From the NCBI GenBank assembly GCA_024281175.1, contig JAMJTW010000009.1, positions 1-58,939 on the forward strand: DNA of 58,939 nt. The letters run 5' to 3'. Position 1 is the stretch's first letter. Each line of letters begins with the position of its first letter. The position numbers were made by a program, and so were the translations under genes. The DNA comes from Candidatus Thiovulum imperiosus (GTDB lineage: Bacteria > Campylobacterota > Campylobacteria > Campylobacterales > Thiovulaceae). Positions 35,740-43,413 of this stretch are shown here, one piece after another. A model generated the notes under the pieces. The model had not been told where the DNA came from. It searched no databases and was given only the letters and a program-made list of their open reading frames with translations.

Positions 35740-36090
35740 ATATCTCTCCTTAGAATTAAATAAAATAAAATGAAATGTTATGACAATTGTAATTAAACTT
35801 GGCTTAACTTATTTAAGGTGAAAAATACCAATAAAACACAAATAGTTAGATTGTATTACTTAATGATTATTAAGATTATTTATAATTTATAAAATGTAGG
35901 TATGGTTTAGAAGAGTATAAAGCTATTTATATATAAAATCATTAGATGGAAAGTTAAATAAATATAAGTTTACTAAGACAATAGCATTAAGAGAGGTATC
36001 TAACTAACTTTTTAGAAGAACCTCTATTAGGTATAATTATTTTTCCGAAAATTAACTAAATAGAGGTTTTGAAACTTAATAGATAACGTT
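35740..36090. other. AT-rich intergenic stretch
   Basis: No gene is seen in about 350 bases. The protease promoter must lie at the left end. At the right, AACCTCTATT (36019-36028) and AATAGAGGTT (36059-36068) form a 10-bp inverted repeat just after the KilA-N stop codon, likely the terminator of that gene on the minus strand. The middle is featureless AT-rich DNA. Confidence 0.6.
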
Positions 36091-36924
36091 CTAATCTTCA
36101 GGAATTAATGACTTTTTTAGATCAGCATAATTTAAAATTTTTGCATATTTAATTAGCCCCCAAATATCCTGTTCAGCGGTCTCAATTTTTGCAAGTTCAT
36201 CTTTTGACATATAATCACGAATTGAAATATTATTGTCCTCTTTGATCTGCTCATCTGTAATTTTATTAGCCTCTTTATACTGTTTTGAAGTTATTCCTAA
36301 AGCTTTTAAATTTGCTAAATCAAGTAACATACTGTAAGCCCACTTTTTACTATTTTCAGACTCTTGGGCAGGAATCCAAACATCTTTTATAATATCCGTT
36401 AAAGGGTGAAAAAGAAATTTTGTATTTTCCCTTGAGATTTTCATAAGATGAATTTCACTAATTAATTTTTGCATAATATCATAAATTTCTATCTCCATTT
36501 CAACATCAAAAGAGGTTAGAAACCTTAGAAATATCTCATAATGTAACCAAGTTCCACCATATTTTCCTTTTCGAGAAATTATTAAAGGTGTTGGAGTTTC
36601 TAACCAATCTTTATCAAACCAAAGAGATTTTTTATATATTTTCTCTATATTTTCTAAATACCCCAGATCTGGGTTATTTAGAAATCTTCTATTTTTACCC
36701 TGAATATATCGCTGTATTTCAGCATTTCTATACCATTTTTCAAAGCTATCAAACCTACAATATGTTGATTTAAAGAAAGGAGTTATATTTACATAAGCAT
36801 CTTTACTGTCAGCTTTTTCCTTGAATAAAACTGTTAAATCAATTTTTATATTTATATCATCTAATTTAAATTCAAAGAATTTATCTGATAGTTTTAACGG
36901 ATTATTTGTTGCTATATTTATCAT
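36091..36924 (-). CDS. KilA-N domain protein, solitary
   Basis: A 277-residue protein whose first 170 residues follow the KilA-N plan: CRFDSFEKWYRNAEIQRYIQ, TPTPLIISRKGKYGGTWLHY, FLRFLTSFDVEMEIEIYD. The GGTW box is the same as in the tandem set at 16127-18589, but overall similarity is low and the genes are not recent copies. A 13-bp inverted repeat overlaps its promoter (36949-37003). It sits next to metE and IS remnants. DNA binding is inferred; its role is unknown. Confidence 0.72.
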   Translation of the reverse strand: MINIATNNPLKLSDKFFEFKLDDINIKIDLTVLFKEKADSKDAYVNITPFFKSTYCRFDSFEKWYRNAEIQRYIQGKNRRFLNNPDLGYLENIEKIYKKSLWFDKDWLETPTPLIISRKGKYGGTWLHYEIFLRFLTSFDVEMEIEIYDIMQKLISEIHLMKISRENTKFLFHPLTDIIKDVWIPAQESENSKKWAYSMLLDLANLKALGITSKQYKEANKITDEQIKEDNNISIRDYMSKDELAKIETAEQDIWGLIKYAKILNYADLKKSLIPED

Positions 36925-36948
36925 CTTTAGCCTTTTATATATTTCATT

Positions 36949-37003
36949 AATTATATTGATTACAAACTTATACAGGCTTTAAATACCTTAAATCAATATA
37001 ATT
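36949..37003 (-). promoter_or_regulatory. Promoter with 13-bp inverted repeat upstream of the solitary KilA-N gene
   Basis: AATTATATTGATT (36949-36961) and AATCAATATAATT (36991-37003) are perfect arms. On the minus strand the proximal arm contains TATAAT, a good -10 box. The design of inverted repeat over a promoter is the same as for the tandem KilA-N genes, but the sequence differs. Confidence 0.55.
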
Positions 37004-37004
37004 A

Positions 37005-37244
37005 GAATTAGAAGCAACAGCGAAAGAGTTAAGAGTTCGACATTGGAACTATCAAAAAGATGCAGGAATAGATTGTATTTCAACAAATGATTTCTCTTAT
37101 TACGACATTATGCTTGACACGATGTTTCTTCTTGGTGTAATTCCAAGTAGATTTAGAGATATTAAAAATAGAACAGATAGATATTTTGCAATGGCAAGAG
37201 GAGATAAGACTCATACTGCAATGGAAATGACAAAGTGGTTAAAT
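37005..37244 (+). pseudogene. metE pseudogene, N-terminal fragment
   Basis: The stretch matches bases 30853-31085 of the intact metE with scattered changes; the frame is still visible (ELEATAKELRVRHWNYQKDA, YYDIMLDTMFLLG). It covers about residues 35-110 and starts right at the KilA-N operator. It lacks the start and most of the protein. Confidence 0.85.
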
Positions 37245-37290
37245 ATACATATCGGAAAATAAATTTCTCAAATGAACGATATTATTATTA

Positions 37291-37430
37291 ATGGGTAATT
37301 TAAATTTATCAAATTCAGAAAGACAACAAGTAAAACAAATATATAAACATACTTACAACAATAGTATGAAAGAAAATCGTATCAGAGTAGTTTTGTCTTA
37401 TGACTAAGAAAAAAGCTATAAAGAGATGAA
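37291..37430 (+). mobile_element. IS630-type transposase remnant
   Basis: From an ATG at 37291 the frame reads NLNLSNSERQQVKQIYK, then MKENRIRVVLSYD, a stop, and EKSYKEM in the same frame. This matches the N-terminal HTH region of IS630/Tc1-mariner transposases (LxxxERxxLxxIYK...RIRVVLLSDEGKSYKEI). Only about 45 codons are left, and it abuts the second metE fragment. The call rests on motif memory, so it is moderately sure. Confidence 0.5.
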
Positions 37431-37770
37431 GTTGAGTGGATTAGATATGCTCAATCTCTAACAGAAAAACCTATGAAAGGTATGCCAACTGGTCCCGTTA
37501 CAATTTTAGCTTGGTCTTTTGTCCGAGATAACCAACCTCGAAGTGAAACTTCTCGACAAATAGCTTTCGCAATCCGAGATGAAATTTCTGATTTAGAGCA
37601 GAATGGAATTGAGATGGTACAAGTTGATGAAGTAACTTTCAAAGAGGGTTCTCCACTTCGAGCAGAAGATATTCCAACTTATGAAAATTGGGCAGTTCAA
37701 GACTTCCTTGTTACAACTTGTGGAAATGAACTTCTTAAAGTTTTTGAAACAGTAGGGTATAAACAAGGAG
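37431..37770 (+). pseudogene. metE pseudogene, C-terminal fragment
   Basis: It matches the intact metE from about 32354 to 32810, beginning at [17 protein letters not shown]. An internal deletion joins VTT to GNELLKVFE and removes the zinc-ligand stretch THMCYSEF, so no active enzyme could result. The fragment ends at GYKQGE and a stop. An open frame at 37473-37775 exists only as part of this relic. Confidence 0.88.
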
Positions 37771-37775
37771 AGTGA

Positions 37776-37974
37776 TGAAATAGCTTTTTCAGGGTAGAAC
37801 ACTCTGAGGAAGGGTAGCGACCGAAGAGTCTGTAATTTGAGATAGACTCTTCGCGTTCGCTCAGAGAGGAAATCATACTCTAGTCAATCCCGTTTATAGT
37901 AAAACTCTCTGCGACTTCGCTCAGAGAGAGGAAGTAAAACCTTATATTCCCCCAGAAATAGGGGAAAAGGAAAC
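37776..37974. repeat. Palindromic repeats between metE relic and dnaK
   Basis: No gene is seen. Two related units, AGACTCTTCGCGTTCGCTCAGAGAGG (near 37842) and CTCTCTGCGACTTCGCTCAGAGAG (near 37906), each form a hairpin; CTCTCTG pairs with CAGAGAG. A third small hairpin, CCCCAG...AGGGG, lies near 37950. The last two are well placed to end dnaK transcripts on the minus strand. Confidence 0.55.
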
Positions 37975-39864
37975 TTACTTAGTTTCCTCTACATCGATAA
38001 CATCATCGTCATCTTTTTTCTTCTGCTCTGCTCCAGCTTCAGGATTTGCACCAGCTTGTTGTTGAGCCATCATAGCTTCATTTAATTTCTGACTTGCAGT
38101 TCCAACTTCAGCAATTTTTGCATCAATTTGCTCTTTTGTAGCATTCTCATCTTTGACTAGAGCTTCAAGTTCTCCAAGAACTTTCTCAATTTTCTCTTTT
38201 TCACCAGCATCTAATTTATCACCCAGTTCGTCCATAGACTTTCGAGTTTGATGAACAAGAGCATCTGCTTGATTTTTAGACTCAATCACCTCTTTTCGTT
38301 TTGCATCAGCCTCTTTATTTGCTTCTGCTTCTTGAACCATCTTTTCAATTTCCTCTTCAGAAAGACCAGAACTACCAGAAATTGTAATGGATTGCTCTTT
38401 TCCAGAAGTTTTATCTTTAGCAGAAACATTTAAAATACCGTTTGCATCGATATCAAATGTAACTTCAATTTGAGGAACACCTCTTGGAGCTGGTGGAATT
38501 CCATTAAGTTCAAAATTCCCTAAAGATTTGTTATCTCTTGCGAATTCTCTCTCTCCCTGAACAACTTGAATTGTTACAGCAGGTTGATTGTCATCAGCAG
38601 TCGAGAATACTTGAGATTTCTTTACAGGAATTGTAGTTCCCTTTTCGATGATTTTTGTGGCTACTCCTCCAAGAGTTTCAATACCTAAAGATAGAGGTGT
38701 TACATCTAAAAGAAGAACATCTTTAACATCACCTTTAAGAACTCCTGCTTGAATTGCCGCACCCGCTGCAACTACCTCATCAGGATTTACAGATTTGTTT
38801 AAATCTTTTCCACCAAACATCTCTGAAACCATGCTTTGAGCTTTTGGAACTCTTGTTGAACCACCAACCATAATTACTTCTTGAATTTCATTAGCATCAA
38901 GTCCAGCTTCATCTAAAGCCACTTTAATATGGTCTTTAGTCTCAACTAAAAGTTCATCTACCATAGACTCAAATTTTGCTCTTGTAATCTTTTGAACAAG
39001 GTGTTTTGGTCCAGTAGCATCTGCTGTAATAAATGGTAAATTTACTTCTGTTTCAGAACTTGAAGATAACTCTTTTTTAGCAGTTTCGGCAGAGTCCTTA
39101 AGTCTCTGAAGTGCCATTTTGTCAGCTTTTAAATCTATACCATTAGAAGCCTTAAATTCACTTGCAAGGTAATCTACAATTTTATTATCAAAATCATCTC
39201 CACCTAAAAAAGCATTTCCATCAGTAGAAAGAACTTCAAATGTTCCATCACCAATTTCAAGAACCGTAACATCAAAAGTTCCACCACCTAGGTCATATAC
39301 TAGAACTTTCTCATCACTCTTCTTATCAAGACCGTAAGCAAGTGCAGAAGCTGTTGGTTCATTGATAATTCTTAAAACATTTAGACCAGCAATTTGTCCT
39401 GCTTCTTTTGTCGCTTTTCTTTGAGCATCGTTGAAATATGCAGGAACTGTAATTACAGCGTCCGTTACAGAACTTCCAAGATAAGCCTCTGCGTCCTCTT
39501 TCAATTTAGAAAGAATTTTTGCTGAAATCTCTTGAGGAGTATAAACTTTATCAGCAACTTTTACTGCAGCAGCTCCACTTTTCTCAACGATATCGTAAGT
39601 AACTTTATCGTGAGCCTCTTTTGCTTTCTCCTCATTCATCATAAGACCCATAATTCTTTTGATTGAGTAGATAGTTTTTTCAGGGTTTGTTACCGCTTGT
39701 CTCTTTGCTGGGTCTCCAACAATGATTTCACCCTTGTCTGTAAAAGCTACGATAGATGGAGTTGTGTTTCTTCCCTCTTTGTTAGGAATGATTTTCGCAT
39801 CTCCTGCCTCATAAACTGCCATACAACTATTTGTTGTTCCTAAATCTATACCGATTGTTGCCAT
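37975..39864 (-). CDS. dnaK: Chaperone protein DnaK (Hsp70)
   Basis: An ATP-driven chaperone that binds unfolded proteins with GrpE and Dna[36 protein letters not shown] and [11 protein letters not shown] are Hsp70 signatures, and the C-terminus [15 protein letters not shown] is typical. At 629 residues it is full length. It is downstream of grpE on the same strand, but four small genes lie between them. Confidence 0.98.
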   Translation of the reverse strand: MATIGIDLGTTNSCMAVYEAGDAKIIPNKEGRNTTPSIVAFTDKGEIIVGDPAKRQAVTNPEKTIYSIKRIMGLMMNEEKAKEAHDKVTYDIVEKSGAAAVKVADKVYTPQEISAKILSKLKEDAEAYLGSSVTDAVITVPAYFNDAQRKATKEAGQIAGLNVLRIINEPTASALAYGLDKKSDEKVLVYDLGGGTFDVTVLEIGDGTFEVLSTDGNAFLGGDDFDNKIVDYLASEFKASNGIDLKADKMALQRLKDSAETAKKELSSSSETEVNLPFITADATGPKHLVQKITRAKFESMVDELLVETKDHIKVALDEAGLDANEIQEVIMVGGSTRVPKAQSMVSEMFGGKDLNKSVNPDEVVAAGAAIQAGVLKGDVKDVLLLDVTPLSLGIETLGGVATKIIEKGTTIPVKKSQVFSTADDNQPAVTIQVVQGEREFARDNKSLGNFELNGIPPAPRGVPQIEVTFDIDANGILNVSAKDKTSGKEQSITISGSSGLSEEEIEKMVQEAEANKEADAKRKEVIESKNQADALVHQTRKSMDELGDKLDAGEKEKIEKVLGELEALVKDENATKEQIDAKIAEVGTASQKLNEAMMAQQQAGANPEAGAEQKKKDDDDVIDVEETK

Positions 39865-39883
39865 TTAATTCCTTTAAATTTAT

Positions 39884-40054
39884 TTATTTTTCGATTTTTA
39901 TTAGAGCTTCTGGTGGGAAATTGCTTATTCTAATTTCACAAGAACAAAACCAAGTGCAAGTCATAGAGTTTTCATTTTGATTGTAAAATCCACTTATTGT
40001 CATATTTGGACCACCACTTTTTAGTTGAACTACATCACCAACTTTAAATTCCAT
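39884..40054 (-). CDS. YodC/DUF2158-like small protein 1
   Basis: A 56-residue protein with the DUF2158 pattern: FKVGDVVQLKSGGPNMTISG, CTWFCSCE, FPPEALIK. Such proteins are small beta-folds found across proteobacteria with no proven function. The ATG has GGAGTGG just before it, the same leader (GGAGTGGAAATG) as the antitoxin gene at 40347-40544. A second paralogue lies at 40599-40778. Confidence 0.72.
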   Translation of the reverse strand: MEFKVGDVVQLKSGGPNMTISGFYNQNENSMTCTWFCSCEIRISNFPPEALIKIEK

Positions 40055-40062
40055 TTCCACTC

Positions 40063-40350
40063 CTATTTATAAATATCACCGCGAAAATCTATATTTTCCA
40101 CAATAGCCTCAATAACTATTTCGTTATTTTCTCCAATAGAAAACAAAATCCTTACTTTACCTTTTCTTATTCGATAGCTTCCAGAAAAATCACCTTTCAT
40201 AGGAATTGAGTCTATTGAGATATTTTCTCCAAAAATATGTTTTTTGATAGAAAGAACTATAAGTTCCTCTATCTCTTCAGTTGAAAACTGATGATTTTTT
40301 TGGACAAACTTTAAAGCTCTTTTCTTCCAGATAATATCTATCTTTTTCAA
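40063..40350 (-). CDS. RelE/ParE-family toxin
   Basis: A 95-residue RelE-fold protein: IDIIWKKRALKFVQKN, MKGDFSGSYRIRKGKVRILFSI and IVENIDFRGDIYK show the beta-sheet with the basic YRIR patch used by mRNA-interferase toxins. It overlaps the upstream gene by four bases, as in a type II toxin-antitoxin operon. It is inserted between grpE and dnaK. Confidence 0.8.
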   Translation of the reverse strand: MKKIDIIWKKRALKFVQKNHQFSTEEIEELIVLSIKKHIFGENISIDSIPMKGDFSGSYRIRKGKVRILFSIGENNEIVIEAIVENIDFRGDIYK

Positions 40351-40544
40351 ATATAGTAACTCTTCCTAGAACTTTCAACTATCTCATTATCTTTTGGGTC
40401 TTTTAAAATTTCTTCAAGCTCTTTCTGCTCTTCATCTGAAATTTCAGAATCAAATTGAGAAATCTTAATTTTTTCTCCAAAACCTTTAAGATAATTTAAA
40501 AGTTCATTAGCAATTGAGTTTTCTGCTTCAATTGTAAGTGTCAT
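40347..40544 (-). CDS. Antitoxin partner of the RelE-type toxin
   Basis: A 65-residue acidic protein (MTLTIEAENSIANELLNYLK, FDSEISDEEQKELEEIL) of the kind paired with RelE toxins. The start at ATG 40544 has GGAG upstream; a GTG/ATG twelve bases earlier is also open. Its stop overlaps the toxin start. No classical ribbon-helix-helix is obvious, so the antitoxin call rests largely on position. Confidence 0.68.
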   Translation of the reverse strand: MTLTIEAENSIANELLNYLKGFGEKIKISQFDSEISDEEQKELEEILKDPKDNEIVESSRKSYYI

Positions 40545-40598
40545 TTCCACTCCCATTTATAAAAGTATCCATTGCTTGAAAAACAAAAAATAGAACAC

Positions 40599-40778
40599 CT
40601 ATTCCTCAACTTTTTTCAAAGCCTTTTCAGGAAAAGGAGTCCATTCAACTCTGTTTACATAGCCAGTTGAGTGGTAAATAAAGTAGTTACAAACAACCAT
40701 ATTATCTTCAAATTTTACAACTGTCATCTTTTCACCACCACTATTGAGTTGAACTATATCACCAACTTCAAAACTCAA
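40599..40778 (-). CDS. YodC/DUF2158-like small protein 2
   Basis: A 59-residue paralogue of the 39884-40054 product: FEVGDIVQLNSGGEKMTVVKF, VEWTPFPEKALKKVEE. The TTG start overlaps the grpE stop (TTGA), so it is translated with grpE. The two paralogues flank the toxin-antitoxin pair, which suggests that the block moved or duplicated as a unit. Confidence 0.7.
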   Translation of the reverse strand: MSFEVGDIVQLNSGGEKMTVVKFEDNMVVCNYFIYHSTGYVNRVEWTPFPEKALKKVEE

Positions 40779-41293
40779 TTAGCTACGCTCACCATTGTTG
40801 CTCGAATAACTCTATCTTTGAGTTTGTAGCCATCTTGAAGGACTTGAACAATTTCGCCACTCTCGACCTCATCGCTATCAACTTTCATAACAGCTTCGTG
40901 AAGATGTGGGTCATACTCTTCAACTTCTATCTTTTCAACTCCATTCTTTTGAAGCGTTGAAAGGAAGTTTTTCAAAGTAAGTTCTACACCCTCTTGAAGT
41001 TTGTCCACATCATGGTTCTCTTCAGCAGACTTAATTGCCATTTGAAGATTATCAAGAATTGGAAGCAAATCTGTTGCAAACCTTTCAGAAGCGTAAGCTA
41101 TGGCTTGAGACTTCTCTTTTTCAAGTCGTTTTTTGTAGTTGTCAAATTCGCTAAAAACTCTTACATACTTATCTTCCGCTTGTGAGAGTTTCTCTTCTAA
41201 CTCTTCAATTTTTATATCTTTTTCATCTCTACTCTCTTCAACTGGAATTTCTTCCACTTCAGGAGAAGTAGTCTCTTTTTTCTCTTCTTCCAA
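40775..41293 (-). CDS. grpE: Nucleotide exchange factor GrpE
   Basis: It releases ADP from DnaK. A long N-terminal coiled coil (KDIKIEELEEKLSQAEDKYV) precedes FSEFDNYKKRLEKEK and LLPILDNLQMAI, and the beta domain has GVEKIEVEEYDPHLHEAV. It has 172 residues, normal length. No hrcA precedes it. It is coupled to a YodC-like gene at its 3' end. Confidence 0.95.
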   Translation of the reverse strand: MEEEKKETTSPEVEEIPVEESRDEKDIKIEELEEKLSQAEDKYVRVFSEFDNYKKRLEKEKSQAIAYASERFATDLLPILDNLQMAIKSAEENHDVDKLQEGVELTLKNFLSTLQKNGVEKIEVEEYDPHLHEAVMKVDSDEVESGEIVQVLQDGYKLKDRVIRATMVSVAN

Positions 41294-41356
41294 TAGACTA
41301 CCTTTCTTGTAACTATTTCGGCGAAATTATATAAAGTTTAGTCTATCTATGTCAAG

Positions 41357-41896
41357 TTATATGTTTGCCTTTAACTCAAAGTAAGACAAATTATTGTCTA
41401 TTTCTGATATTTTATATTCAAGATTACCAGTTGTTTTTCTTTTAATTTCAATTAGACCCAATCCTGCTCCTTTTGTGTGAGCATCTTTACCACTTTTTCT
41501 AGCTTCTTTAAAATATTCTCGTAACTCATTTTTGTTTAATGAGTTTAATTTATCTATTTTCTCTTTTATTGCTTCTTCATTTTCTTTCAAAATGAAGTTT
41601 CCAGAAGAGACACTATATTGTTGATTAAATATATCATATTTAATCACACAAATTCCTTTTCCAATAGATTTTTCATTGATAGAAATCCTATCAACAGAGT
41701 AGTTCATAATGTTTTGAAGAATTTCTACAAATACAGTGTAGATATTAAATAACTCTTTAGAGTCCTCTTTCAAATTTAAGAAATCTTCTCTAATTGCAGA
41801 ACTTATTCTTGTTAGCAAATTGTAGGAGATAGCACCACTATAACTAAATATGATACCTTCCCTATCAAACTGGTTTTGCAAATTTAATAAGTTCAA
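41357..41896 (-). CDS. siaB: SiaB-type serine/threonine kinase (HATPase fold)
   Basis: A 179-residue protein resembling SiaB of Pseudomonas: FSYSGAISYNLLTRISSAI, FVEILQNIMNYSVDR (N-box) and HTKGAGLGLIEIKRKT (G-box) define the GHKL ATPase fold without a histidine phospho-acceptor domain. In Pseudomonas SiaB phosphorylates SiaC, opposing SiaA. Its start overlaps the stop of the siaA-like gene (ATGA), the last coupling in a six-gene minus-strand operon. Confidence 0.82.
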   Translation of the reverse strand: MNLLNLQNQFDREGIIFSYSGAISYNLLTRISSAIREDFLNLKEDSKELFNIYTVFVEILQNIMNYSVDRISINEKSIGKGICVIKYDIFNQQYSVSSGNFILKENEEAIKEKIDKLNSLNKNELREYFKEARKSGKDAHTKGAGLGLIEIKRKTTGNLEYKISEIDNNLSYFELKANI

Positions 41897-43413
41897 AACT
41901 CTAAACCTAAAACAGTAATATCATCAATCTGATAATACTCTTCCTTATATTTTGCTAAACGATTTTCTAAAATCTCTTTTTGCTCTTTCATATTCACTCC
42001 TCCACTATTTAAAATAGTCTCCTTAAATCTCTTTTTTCCGAAACCAAAGCCTTTGCTTCCACCTTTTTGGTCAAAAAGACCATCTGTTGAAATATAGAGT
42101 CTCATTCCTTTTGCAATAGAAACTTCAAGCTCTTTAAATTGGAAATCTTCTCTACTCTTTTTATATCCAATTGAGTATCTGTCTGTTTTGAACATCTCTA
42201 ATTTATTTTCATAAAGAAGAAAAACTGGTGTAGAAGCTCCTGCAAATCTAATTTTATTTCTATTTATATATAAAACAACTCCTTCAAAACCGACATTTGA
42301 AATATTATTTGTCGATTCTCCCTGTTTTAAAATTCTTTTTATTTCTGAATTGAAATAGTTCAAAATTTTAGAGGGACTCACAGTTTCTGAACTTTTCACA
42401 ATATCAGAAATAACCTGTTTCTGGATAGCTTTCACAAGCATAGTTACAAAAGCACCAGGAACTCCATGTCCTGTACAGTCAATAACAAATAGTAGAGACT
42501 CATTTTCTCCAATTTCCTCAAAAAAGTAGATATCTCCACCAACTATATCTTTAGGTTTCCAGATAACAAAATATGAAGGGAAGCTCTTTGCAATTTCAGA
42601 AGTATCAGGAACTATGGAGTGTTGAATATATGAAGCATATTCAATACTAGACTCTGTTCTTTTATGTAGAGCCTCTATCTCTTTTTTTGCCTCTTGCAAC
42701 TCTTCAGTCTTATTTCTAATCTGCTCTAACATATTGTTAAAACCGTTATAGAGAAGTCTGATTTCATCATTATCTTTATGATAAACTCTAAGAGAATAGT
42801 TATCTTGAAGAGAGACCATCTCCATCATATCTCGAAGTTTTAAGATAGGTTCAGAAACTCTTTTTTGAAGTTTAAAAGAGAGGAGAATAACAATTATAAA
42901 AATTACAATTGAGACAAGAAACTGAACAAGAAACTGTTCTACAATTGTAGAGAAGAGCTTTTTCGTATTTCCAATAATAATTAGATATCCAAGAGTTTCA
43001 TTTTCTAAAGATATCGGTTTTACAATTCTAATGTAGTTGAAATTTATATGGTGATGTTCATAAGGTTCTAGTTCAAAAAGAACCATCTCTTGGAGCAGTT
43101 CTCTCTTCTCTGTAAATCTGATATAAGATGAAAATATATTTCCAGAGATAGTTACAAAAGCTCCCTCTATTGAGTCATACATCTCAAAAGTTTTCAGAAC
43201 CTCATCAGCACTCTCATTATCTTCAAATTCAACTGAGGCGATGAGGTTTACAGAGGCGATATCTGAAAGTTGGGAAATTCGCTCTATTCCATCATTAGTT
43301 TTCATATATACTGTATGAGAAAATATTGCAACAGAAGAGAGGAAAATTGAAAGAAATGCTACTAATCCTAAAATATATATTAGCTTCTTCTGAACTGAAT
43401 GAAACTTTTTCAT
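41893..43413 (-). CDS. siaA: SiaA-type membrane PP2C (SpoIIE) phosphatase with HAMP domain
   Basis: A 506-residue inner-membrane sensor. It has a helix at about 10-35, a periplasmic domain, a second helix at about 160-180, HAMP (about 182-235), a short coiled coil and then the phosphatase: ASYIQHSIVPD, KPKDIVGGDIYFFEE (metal Asp), VIDCTGHGVPGAFVTMLV. It would dephosphorylate the SiaC-like protein upon an external signal. It overlaps the TonB receptor gene by four bases, so the receptor and sensor are made together. Confidence 0.85.
   Translation of the reverse strand: MKKFHSVQKKLIYILGLVAFLSIFLSSVAIFSHTVYMKTNDGIERISQLSDIASVNLIASVEFEDNESADEVLKTFEMYDSIEGAFVTISGNIFSSYIRFTEKRELLQEMVLFELEPYEHHHINFNYIRIVKPISLENETLGYLIIIGNTKKLFSTIVEQFLVQFLVSIVIFIIVILLSFKLQKRVSEPILKLRDMMEMVSLQDNYSLRVYHKDNDEIRLLYNGFNNMLEQIRNKTEELQEAKKEIEALHKRTESSIEYASYIQHSIVPDTSEIAKSFPSYFVIWKPKDIVGGDIYFFEEIGENESLLFVIDCTGHGVPGAFVTMLVKAIQKQVISDIVKSSETVSPSKILNYFNSEIKRILKQGESTNNISNVGFEGVVLYINRNKIRFAGASTPVFLLYENKLEMFKTDRYSIGYKKSREDFQFKELEVSIAKGMRLYISTDGLFDQKGGSKGFGFGKKRFKETILNSGGVNMKEQKEILENRLAKYKEEYYQIDDITVLGLEF

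Noticed and set aside
37473-37775. 100-residue frame that looks like a small methionine-synthase protein
   Set aside because: It is a fragment of the metE relic with an internal deletion, not a gene with its own start or ribosome binding site.
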